The notes under the pieces: model-generated
Told to the model about the DNA's origin: nothing
The model's input: the letters and a program-made list of their open reading frames with translations, nothing else
Databases searched by the model: none
Shown here: in pieces, positions 12,301 through 24,300 of the stretch
Position numbering within the stretch: the stretch's first letter is position 1
Layout: each line of letters opens with the position of its first letter
Position numbers and translations under genes: made by a program
Assembly: GCA_914767715.1 (NCBI GenBank)
Contig: OU612067.1
Span: 11,780,001 to 11,844,000, forward strand
DNA: 64,000 nucleotides
DNA from: Membranipora membranacea
Lineage: Eukaryota; Bryozoa; Gymnolaemata; Cheilostomatida; Membraniporidae
Reading direction: 5' to 3'

Positions 12301-15300
12301 AATATTGAGACATTGACCCAAATTGTATTGTGCAAAGCAAAGGTTGTTCCAATACCATGTAATGAGACTGAAAATGATGTCCCTTCACACAATATATGCA
12401 ACTGCCAATTGGTACCTGCATGATTGTTTTCAGTATTTTTCAGGTAATGAATTTTTAATGGTGTTAACAACTTAATACCTTCCAGAAATATTATGTAATG
12501 AAACTAGGAATGATGTCATGGTGCAAAACAGTTAATTGACAAATTGGTTCCTACATCTAATGATCAGTATAGTTATATACCAGTTTTCAGTTGTCCAATT
12601 TTTCTTGGTAGCACAGTTGGTAGAGGCTTGTTCACTGGCGTAGGGGGCCTGGGTTCAATCTCCATTAAAGGCAAAATAGTTCATGCAAGTTATGCAATTT
12701 GAAACAGTTGCATCATTGTGACATCACAAGGCAAATGATAAATCTGAAATCAGAAATAAGATGGTGAGAATGTTAAAAATATATAATCTATTTCAGAAAC
12801 ATATGATAAAATCTGGTGGTGAAGTGCGAAGTCACCATCTTTCATAATTGGTGAGACGACGTTACTTCCTTCGACTTTTTTTTGTAGGTTCCTTCTTTAA
12901 AAAACTGTGATTTGATAAGTTCATACTCCTTCCAAGATCCACTGGACACATGGCATTCAACAACAGACCTATTTTATGACATCTACACAGACGGAGATGT
13001 GACAGTCACAGTGAGAGTGAAAGCTGTAAACGACCCTAACAAGTCTTCTGCAGCTGAGAGCAAATCATGGACTACAGCCTCATTCTGTGAGCTATTATAT
13101 GTATCTAAATATACGGACTGTTTATATAGACCATTGGTACCAGAGGCTCAAGAGACGTTATGATGAGACACTGATTTATCTGAGCCAAGGTCTTGTTTTT
13201 CTTTTAGTTGTATAGAGATACGTTAGGTAGAAATAGACACCAACTCCCATAGGCTAAGCTTTTTTAGCATGCTGGGCGAGACAGATTATTTGATGACTTT
13301 GTTTCAACTTTGTTTCAGATCCGCAAATATCACCGGAAGGCTTTACTCTAACTGCAGACTCATCGACATGTGTAAGGATGAACTGGAGTCCACCTCTCTA
13401 TCCTAACGGCGGTGTCACATCCTATAAGGTAATAATTATTGTCATCTCTAAAAACTCAGATACTTGTATACTATAAGGTTTTTCTTAAGGTGATTGCTCA
13501 GCGTCATGTTCATTACTAAACACCCAGATTTTTTTACACATCAGGGTGGTTATCTCCTAGTTTTTTTTAGATATTTCTATGCCTCTTCAATTCCATTGTC
13601 ACAGGGTCAACAAAATTTTTGGTGAAAACTTCTCACTAAGAATATCAGAATATATTGACTCTTAATCGTAAATTTGAAATTGACACACAATAAATTTATA
13701 TTCTTCAAATTCTGATAGTATAAGTGCATTGATGGAAGCAGCTCATGGCAAACTGTTCAAGGCAACGTTAACCAAAAACAGGATTGTAATCATCTCCCCA
13801 ACACAGACGTCACCTGTGATCTGAAGGCTGTGAACAATCATGGTGATAGCGAAACATCAACGATGACTGCAAAGACATTATGTGATAGTAAGATCATAAT
13901 TTAATAATATTGTTCTGAATCTTGGCACAATAATGATATTATAATAATTATAACTTTTTTATGTTAAATCCTTAAAAGTTATATATTTAATCATTCATTC
14001 GCAGGATTTGTAGGAATCAGATTAAATTCAAGTTCCTTCCTTTAGTGGCCTTCATTCATCAATTTTCACAACTCAACCATTGTCTAAATACCTCAATCTC
14101 CAGTCGGGAGGATGACTATTATTCCATGCATTGATCTGCATGTATGCTGAATGCAAAAGTTCGTTTGTCAGCAGTCACAAAGCATTAAGACCTAATGTAT
14201 TTTATTTTCTGTGAAATCCTGATATCTCTTCTAAAATTTATCTAGTTGACAAATCTTCGCAGGAAATAAAAGCTCCATTTTATCGCTATATATATGTATA
14301 TAAATATTCATACATACAGCAAATAAAAAAGTACAATAGAAGCACCAAGAGGTTTATATCTAGGGCAAGTATCAGTAGGTTTGGCAGGTCTTACATTGAA
14401 ATTTGTCAGTTATATCAATGTCATGGATTATCACATTATGTATCTATTGTGACACCAAACTATCATCACCATAGATATAAAAACAGTTTTTATATATATG
14501 ATCATAACCCACTTTTCGAATAATGATAAATACTTTATATTCTTTCAGAACCATCATCTCCTAGAAACATCATATTTTCTGATGAAGGAACTCATACTAA
14601 CTCAGAACGTGTAAGGAGGAGATACAGAGTGAGCTGGACAGTGAGTAGAGTATACCAATGCTATATGTCATTTTAGTGCTTGATATAGCTGGGATTGAGC
14701 ATTTATTTCTGGTAATTGATTCTCGCAGGGTGGTCACAGAGACCCGAAGCCTTTTCCCATGTGCAGATGTACAGAGACCCAAATCTCATTTCTTGATCCT
14801 CAATTCTTTGTTGGCAGATTTACCATTCCTTACGTCTATGTGTAGCCCATAATACATCCTTGTTTCTTTTCAGGAACCAGAGATGATAAATTGTCGGTCT
14901 CTTAAATCTGACAACAAATATTCGTTCAAAGATCCAAATGGAAACTGGCATAACACCAATAATAAGTATTACATAATCTTCACTGAAGGAAATATTCAGG
15001 TCACAGTAGCAGTTACTGCTAAAAACAATGGAAACTTTGTGTCAGTTGAGACACAGAAAATGTATAGCACAGAAGCATTCCGTAAGTAAATAATCTTGGA
15101 GGCAAATGGTTCATGGGGTTCGATGTGAAATAGCTGATTCTGAAAAACAGTTTGCATATTTTGCACATTACATTGCACCAAAGTAATGAAGATTAAGTTT
15201 CAATTTGATTGGGACTTGGTCACCTTGTACTTTTTCCAGTAACCTGTTTGTTAGCGATAATTCATTTTCTCTTTAATAAAGGCCCGCAGGTAGCACCTAC

Positions 15301-18300
15301 TGCAGTACAGCTCATATCTAACACTCCACAATGCATGACTTTATCTTGGAATCCACCTCAGTTTATCAACGGGCCCATACAAATATATCAGGTAAAAATA
15401 AATTTGGAGAGTCTGATCTTTCCTCTCAAATTTGAAGCCAGCGCACAACTATATAATGTACCCATTGGTGTTCATTTGATATTAAGTTGTTCTAAGTTGT
15501 CATAAGTCATTGAATGATGATAAAAACAAGTATGAAGTTATTTGATGAGCTAAGTTACTCCTTGGTTGAGATCTGATTACTTCGCAGCACAAACAGTTAC
15601 CATCATGGACTAAGAAACTTTTTTGCAAATTCAATTTATTAGGATGGTATAGATACAATCTCATAATTTCATTGTCAAATTTAATATTTTGTTTTATTCT
15701 CATAAAAAAACTAATCTGGTCACCAACATGAGAAAAGAGATGTGTATCTGGTCAGGAGTTCATCATTATATTTCAGTATAAATGTACGGGACGCAGTGAC
15801 TGGATTAGTGTTGATGCTAATGGAGGAGCTCAAGATGTGACTGTATGTGAATACGATCCTTACACTACAGTTTCCTGCCAGATAAACGCTCAAAACGCTA
15901 AGGGTTGGAGTGAAACTGCCTCTAGGGGCCCAGTGAGAACCCTGTGTGATTGTGAGTAGTTATTGGTTATGAACATCATCTAAAGAATTCTCTGGATCAT
16001 GGCAAAACACTTTTTGACATAGATATATTTGGCACAACCCAGCTCAGGAGAATACAGCATACTAAACCATTTTTAGACATCTTGACTCATAAAATTTATT
16101 GATTATGAAGACAGATTCCTTCTTCTATTTTACAATTATCTATTTTATATCAAAGATCCTACCAAGCCTAAAAATGTACAGCTAACACTGCAGCAAGGCG
16201 AAGTAATCAGCAGTGACAGAAGAAGATTGAAATACAGAGTCAGCTGGCAGGTAATAGCAGAAGTCAATTAAAACCTTGTGTAATCTTCTTGCGAACAATT
16301 GAAAAATTGGAATCATTTGGTACCGTAGCAAGAGACATATATTATAATATATTTTATTATTGCCGATCAAAGTTAATGACAAATATAGACCATGACATGA
16401 ATGACCTAGAGTGCGGTTAAATCCATAATGACGTTCTGATGGCGAAGACGCAGGCGATTGAACTGAATTTAACTGCTAGATCGATTTTAAGTCAAGTTCA
16501 TTCCATATATTTGCCGTTCATTACCGGAGCCAATTGCATGCATTGACATATGACATGCATTAAATGTTTTAGCGCAGTGAGTATAAACAAGGAGTAAACT
16601 TGGTATGATAAAGTTGACAGAATCTTGATGACTACTCATGTCATTTTGAGTAACTCAAGAAATGAGTTACCAGTGAATGAAGTCATAGACTTTCAATTTA
16701 GTAATAAATGTTACTAGGAGAACAAATCAAAGTTTGGACCTTATTATTTCGTGATTGATTGATAATCGCCATAATCAATGAATAAAAAGTTTAGTGATTA
16801 TTTATACCAAGTTTGAGAACTAAATTGTATTATGATTATATCATGTGGTGACGGCATATTCAATTTTTTTATTACAGGACCCTGACTTCCATTATTGTAC
16901 CAGCCTGAGAAGTACAAATGCTTTTCAAATTTCATCACCTAACTTGAATGGTCTCAAGTACAGAAATAGAAGTGGCGACCATTTCTTTGATTTGTATGCA
17001 GACGGAAATACAACTCTAGAGGCATCTGTTGAAGCATTTAACAACCATAATAACAAATCAGCGGCTGAAACGATATCTATCACAACTCAATCAATAAGTA
17101 AGTGACTAGAGCATATAACCCTCTAAACGGGTCACCGATAGAGTAAGTGTCTAGACCAAGTAGCCATGAAATGCGTTCCGCAAATGCATTCTTTTATTTT
17201 TTTATTTGGTTTCTCTTGTTAAGTTGTTGTGTTATGATCAGAGTCAATGAGACAGGAATATATAATGACCATGGGCTTTGTGAGGTACTTAGGTACTGAG
17301 GCGCTGAGGCTCTTAATTGTGAGTGTCCTTACGCCATTGTGTTGTGTGAGAGTGATGTTTGGTTATTTTGATTATTTTATTATTGCAGGGCCTCAAATCA
17401 CACCAGAAGAATTTGAAATGATAGGAAAGACATTTCAATGTGTGACTCTGACATGGGAAGCACCGCAATATCCTAATGGTGATATTTCACACTACCAGGT
17501 TTGTTAAATTTGATCGTAAGGAAAAATAAGTTACTTTATGAGAAGACTAGCACAACCAAAATAGCATTCATAGCTTCAGAAGAAGAAGCAAAAGCGCCTG
17601 TCATAATTTAGCATTGCAGAAATAGATCCCTGGATCAGCATTGTGATATTTTCTGTCACATAAAGCCATTCAAAATGCATTATCAACATTATATTATACT
17701 CTTTGTTGACTGTGGATGGCTATTTGAGGTGTGTGTTTATAATATTTTTTTATAGTATAAATGTACAGGAAATGACTCTTGGTCAAACACGAACGGGAAC
17801 ATCTACACACAAGATCAATGTGGTTATGATGCATACACAGAAGTAGAATGTCAGATAAAAGCAACAAATCAGATAGGAGACAGTGATGAGGCTTTGAAAA
17901 GTATACGGACACTTTGTACATGTAAGTTTAATAGTGTAGTGCTGTTATTCTACAGCCAGTGTTATTTTAACTTGCTCCCAACACATCGAAAACAAACAAA
18001 ATGACTCTGACCCCCACCTTGATCGAGTTTATCAACTTTTCATTAAATAACTCACTAACACTAAAATAGCGAAAATAACACCAATTTTTAAGAAATGGTC
18101 GGTGAATCATTCACCCAATATCTGTCTTGAGTGGAATAACTAAAATGGCTGCAAAAATTGTCACAATCAAATATTAGATCACTTCGAAACTAATAGGTTA
18201 TTGACTTATTTCCAATATGGATTTTGACCAAAGAAAAATACCAACCAAGCGGTGTCCCACGTGGTTCAGTTATTGGACCTTTAATGTTTTTCATTTACAT

Positions 18301-21300
18301 AAATGATTTGCTTTCAGTCTCAGGCAAGTTAAAGTATGTTCTTTTTGCTGACGATACAACTCTGATATCAGAAAACGGGAAGCTTACTGAAAATGAACTT
18401 CGGAAGATTCAGGATTGGAGAATTGAAAATAAGCTTCTGTTAAATTTTGAAAAAGGCTTATATTTTGAAAAGTTTGATAACATCTAGATCAGCATTTGAC
18501 ATTTTGGACCCATATCGATAAAGTTTCAGCCAAATTGAATTTCTTTGTCATGCATAGACATCTCACAAAAGATTTAGACCAAAAAATGATGATCACTGTC
18601 TATTATTCTTTCATTTACCCCGCCCTTTTATATGGACTGGAATTCTTGGGCCATCCTCCGATGCCTCGTTGCTGTAAGTACTAGTGCGCCAAAAAAAGGC
18701 ACAGAGAGTTAATTTTAACCTATCACTGAATTCTTGAATCACATCTAAATTTCAAGAGTGCAAAATTTTGCCTAAATTTATGCTATCTATTAAAAACTCT
18801 GAAAATTGATCATGATTTGAATACTATTAATTAAATTAAAACTCAAAATTTGGGAGGAGATCAGTATTCTACTCCAGTGTTGAGCTGGTATCTGGCCACG
18901 CTCTTGGCGTTCTTGATTTTTCTCATCGGGCTTTCAACGGAGCCAGGTGGCTCACCTCTGGGATTAACTGTCGACTTTGGCTCCATGAGGGGCCTGGATA
19001 TATGGTGGCCTGTGTCGGCCGCAAGGAGGATAGGCTCCTGGAACAGGATTACCACAACTCTAGTTTCGGGCTATCTGGCGCTCCTTTTGTTTCTATTGGT
19101 TTTCATTTCAGTACTACCTACCAAATTTTAATTACTAAAACAATAAACAGAAAACCAAATAAATGTTCTCACCAACAAGTGAGTAATGCCCGACAGGTAA
19201 AAGTTGGCTAGAACAATGAAATCTGAATACCATACAGTAATGAATTGAAACGGCTTTCAAGGACCATCTCACATCAATCTATGTTAGAATTCTCAAAGTA
19301 TCCTACTGTCAAGCAAATAGTAACATCTCTATCAGAGATCGATGAAACGTATCCAGAAATTTCAAATTATATTCTCCATCTTCATTTATAATAACTCATT
19401 CAAAAATAATCCAGCGAAAAATTTTTGTATTGCGGCAAAATATCTGGCCGGGCCCAATTTCCGAGAAATTTAAAAGTGATTATAATCTGACGATAAAATG
19501 TGGAGTTGATAAACTATGTATCAGAGAGGTAACTATTATGGAGGTCAATTTATCCCCCAATAAATAGGACTGCTTCAATCCAATTTTGTAACATCATAAC
19601 TTGCTGGCAGTAGGACTGCCGCTGGTAATTAATCTTAAGAAAATTCCCAGGCGTTAACAAGCTTTTAGCATGGTTCGGAAAGGTTTATGTACAACACAAT
19701 CAAAAACTTTCTTAAGTTGTCAGAAAATCACACTCAGGCAATACAATCATATGTTGTTTTAGCAGTGCACATGAATCAAAGTATTTTTAAATTATATTTA
19801 GACTTAGGTGATGATGGAGCAAATGTAACTTAATGTGCTTAACGATCCTACCACACCAATAGATCAAAGTTTTATCCTTTAGCTTGCTGGCTTGATCACA
19901 TAGTTGTATTATCGAACTTTGGTGGGAGTGACAAATAAACACCTCAGCAGCTATCATCGAACTCTTTATCCTCTTGAAATCTGAACATCATTGCCTGTGT
20001 TTAACCTGACGCTGATGGATTCCTGTTCAAAACTTCACTCGAAAGTAGCTTCAATGAACTTAGAATAAGATATTGCTGTATGCCTTCTATCTCGGATAGA
20101 AATCAATCATCAGTTTGATAGTTAGCAAAATATTGGATCTGCAGAAGTTACAACTTATAGAATCAACAAGCAATGACTGTGTGTAATCAGAGTTTTTGTG
20201 ATTTTGCTTTCAGTTCCAGTTTTGCCAAATGATGATCTCACCAGATTTATAAATGACAACATAGATAATTCTAGCGGAACACCAAGAAGAAGAATACAGG
20301 TCAACATACTGCCAGAGGTGAGGAAATCTATTCCCCCAATATTGATAGGGCAGCCCAGTGTCATAACTGGCAAAGTGGCAACATGATATCATAACATTAT
20401 CTCTCACTATCTGTCATATTCTTCCAATTCAGGTCATTAATGCAAAATGCAAGGAGGTGAAGGATGATGGAATATCATTCAGGATCATTGGATTAGGACC
20501 GGTGACAGGTAATATGCAGGCGGTTAGTGATCTAGATGCTGTTACTACTTACTTTATACAAGTAATGGTGAGAAATGATCAAGGTTTCCAGGCAAACACA
20601 ACTATTACATACACAACTGGGGAATTAGGTGAGTCAGATATTTGGTAATTATGATCTCAAGACCATGCTTATAACCCTGCTCACATATCTCTGCAAATTT
20701 ATGATACCAATACAGTAAAACATTAAAGTAGAGAAATATAACTTACAACTTACTGAATTGATGGATTGCCGGCATTGGCCACACGGACAGCCACAATCTG
20801 AATTTAGCAATTACACTGAGCAATTTATTGAATATTGAATGGCTAAGACGAATTTGATGTTTACAGCTCCTTATACAGAACCAAGATTATATCTGAAATT
20901 TACAAGTTCCTGTGCCATAATGAATCTACAGCCGCCAGAAAAACCTAACGGGAATATTACACACTACAAGGTATGACAGTGTTTTGAGCTTCTCTCAAAC
21001 TCCAGAAATCAATTACAAATATCATCACCATGAACTGCCAAAAAGCCTACACAAGAAGTTATTTGAGCAAACTGTATATCTCCATCACATACAAAAGTCC
21101 AAAAAAAACATTATCTTGTTAGTCTAGAATGAATGCTTGATGGCATCAAATTTTACATAGTCTAGTCCTGAGTGATATGGTCTCTCATTTTTGTTTCCTC
21201 AACCGACATGCTTGAAAAACTCAATCAGGACCCCTTAAAAACATATATTACCTAGACGCTGATACTTCCCGTATCCTGGTACTACTGATACTACCCAAAA

Positions 21301-24300
21301 CCGGATATTATCCAACAACCCGCTATTATCTTGATCCTGATGTCACAGATAGCCTGATATCAACAAAATCCCATAAGGCTTTGAGTGTGACACAGTTGAT
21401 AATCGATGTTGATCTACAAAAAATGCTATAAATTCTGCAGTTTGCGGTGCTGTCTGTGAAAACTCCTCTGATACTGACACACAAATTAACATTCAGACTA
21501 CAATTTTTGTCTTATACAAGGATAATCCCCAAAGACTTCCCCAGCTACATTCAAGGAGTTGCATAGAATTTTCAACAAGTGACAACTCTCAAAAGCTGCT
21601 TCCAAAACAAACGAACCAAATTTGAAATTGGTTCTAGTGATCCAGTGTTCTAGTTAATTCATCACACTCCATTGTGTGATCTAGATCCATCATCCCATTC
21701 TTTTTTGTTTTTCAGTATGGTTGTTGGGAGTTTGGGGGTGTCCAGATTGATAATAAGACAGTTAGCACATTGAATCTTATAAGCATGGAGAACACTATTG
21801 AGATTTGTGGCTTTGATTTAGCTACCCATATACAATGCAGAGCTACAGCTGTAAACATCATCGGTGAGAGCCCAAAAACGGAGAGAGGCGGATTTACACT
21901 TTTCGAAGGTTGGTAATAATCTGCTTGATTCACAAAATCAAGCGAATCATTAATTCACATCCCATCGCACCCTTGGATGTTTTAGCATACAAATATAAAT
22001 ATTTCCCCAATCATGAACTTCTTCTGCCTCCTATCCCTCAGATAGGATAAAACGTAAATGTCACCATTTGAGGTGGGTAGGGAATGCTAGAGCTTGACTT
22101 TAAAAGGTTGGTAAAAATCCTGATCAGCAATGATAAATACAAAATACATGAGAAAGATAATTAAGCGCAAATAAGTGGAAATGAGAAGCTGTGAATTTTC
22201 TTTTATTTCAAATGAACACACTCATAACAATGTGATATTATATACACAACTTGACTTTAGAATTACAAATTTCAGTAAACAGTCAAGAGCCAGATGTTGA
22301 GACAATAGATGAGACGACGGGAACTGTTGTTCTAAGAATATTTCCTATTCAACCGGAGAACCGCAGGGTATCCATAAGGTAGCGACCTCTAGACTCCAGA
22401 GCACTAAAACATGTGACCATGAAAATAACACATTAAATTGTAGTACATCTGATCAGTGATTAAGTTCAGTTGAGGTTTTTAAGAATCATATATCCTGTTT
22501 GATATTTACTGTACTCCCAATTTGGGATATCACCACACAACATTCATGTTTGAATCTTTTACAGCCTATACCTCCTGGTAATAAGCGCAGAAGTGGCAGC
22601 CCCAAACAGCAGAAATAAGAGATCGCTGCCCTCAGAATGCAATATCAATAGGTTGTATAACTCAACTCATGCCACTACGAACAACCAAACATGTTACATA
22701 ACAGCTGTCCTTGATTATGGAGAGATCAGTGAAAGTGGCCTGGTATTCACAGTTGGAGATGGGAAGACCGCTAAAGGGTACTATAACCAGCCGCTGAAGA
22801 AAGATCAATCATACACCATCCACATTGGATTCACAGGCATTGTCGGGGTTAGTCAAAGCATTCATATATTTGCGCCCTTTCAACTTTTTCCCACCATATA
22901 GAAAACTCATTTTTATAGGAAACTTTCAAAACTTCCCTCCGAGTAGTCCTCTCACCAGTAGGTAAATAATGTAGACATGGCATTAAGAGAACACTGCTCT
23001 ATAGTGAGAACTCCATCAGTTTCAGCATCTATAACATTGAGTATTGGTATTTGAATGATCTGTTCTTGAGAGCTGATGGTGATATGTCCCGTGGATTGTA
23101 TGGTATTAATGTGTATTCATCACAACACGCTATTTTTTCAGGGAACAAGGACATTCTTACAATTCACAGAATCAACATCATTTCAAGGTGAGTGCAATGG
23201 CCAGTAAAAGTCTGCAAAATTGAAACACAGGGGCCATAAGCATGTTTACTTCTCAATCTTTCTCCATCAACATGACATTAGCGATAACGGTGACCTTGGG
23301 TGGTAAACCAGCTTTGGTTTATTTGTACAATATTGAGTCAAGTTCATTGTTGGGTCATAATTATTTTGAAACAGGTTTCTTGTAAAACAATAATTTACAA
23401 AGGGCAGAAAACAGTTGCATCTTAGATACCAGATAACAGTTATAAATTTTGATTAGGTCAAGCATATAAAGATGAGCTGTTCTCTTTTAGAGTTATATTT
23501 GTACAACCACTAGCTCAATCCAGTTACGACATAAAGTAACCTGTGCAGCTGGTTTATATCACACAAGGTTTTTTAGAAGAAATTAATCTGTTAGAAGTTG
23601 CCTCTTCCTTCCCAATGATTTTTGAACAAACTAAGGTCTTGCGCATCTTAAATGTTGCCGCATGAATAACCTCATCGGTCATCTCCATTGTTCAGTGACA
23701 GTTGAGAGATGTCAATCACCGTCACCAATCAAGAACGCCCACCTTCTCAGTTCATCAGAGGACTACAGAGTTGGTACAGAGGCATTCTACCAATGTGATA
23801 CTAACATTGTGTCTGGAGAAGGACGGTCAATGTGTACTGAAACAGCATCAGGACTAGACTGGTCGGAAAACACTCTTGTTTGCAAAGAACAAAAACTTGG
23901 TTGGTATTCAATTTAAATTATTGTAATTTATTTGAGTGTCAGGGTGAGACTGTTCATATTCCAATCCTATAAATATCATTCGCTATTATTATGCTCATTT
24001 TTCATGGCTTGCCTTATGCCATGTCATGGTTCTTTCTTTTAAAGCTTCAATTTGATGTCATTCCAAATATATTGATGTACTTCATTACCAAAGTAATTGA
24101 GTACATGGCATAGATGGCTGTAATGATTTCCTAGTAGTTCAAATATTTGCATGTTACTTTGGCTATCTACCACAAGCTTTGTTACATAATTGCAAGTAAG
24201 TGTTTTGAGTTTTGGCGCAATCAAGATTTTATGGCCCTTCATTTCATAGTGGACAGTTGAGTATTTATCAAGAAATACATTACAACAACAACAAATTTTC

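Larger units (their letters stand above)
9680..21908 (+). other. Gene A exons 4-25: FN3 domains 1-11
   Basis: Eleven divergent fibronectin type III domains, each coded by a short exon ending in phase 0 and a longer one ending in phase 1: 9680-9789/10206-10368; 10564-10661/10913-11129; 11376-11491/11802-11964; 12101-12192/12888-13086; 13319-13428/13719-13887; 14549-14640/14874-15081; 15282-15391/15777-15951; 16156-16250/16878-17097; 17389-17498/17756-17921; 20214-20317/20433-20628; 20867-20970/21716-21908. Odd domains share WxPPxxPNG and YKC...VxCQI...N. Even domains share RRRYRxxW and a YxxxxEGxVxV strand with VxAxN. That alternation marks a duplicated two-domain module. Homology to FN3 rests on strand pattern and the receptor-phosphatase context. 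Confidence 0.82.

Noticed and set aside
12605-12670. Functional tRNA gene
   Set aside because: Only the A-box and B-box parts are convincing. The acceptor stem does not pair, and the same sequence sits in both paralogues, so it is a SINE relic.
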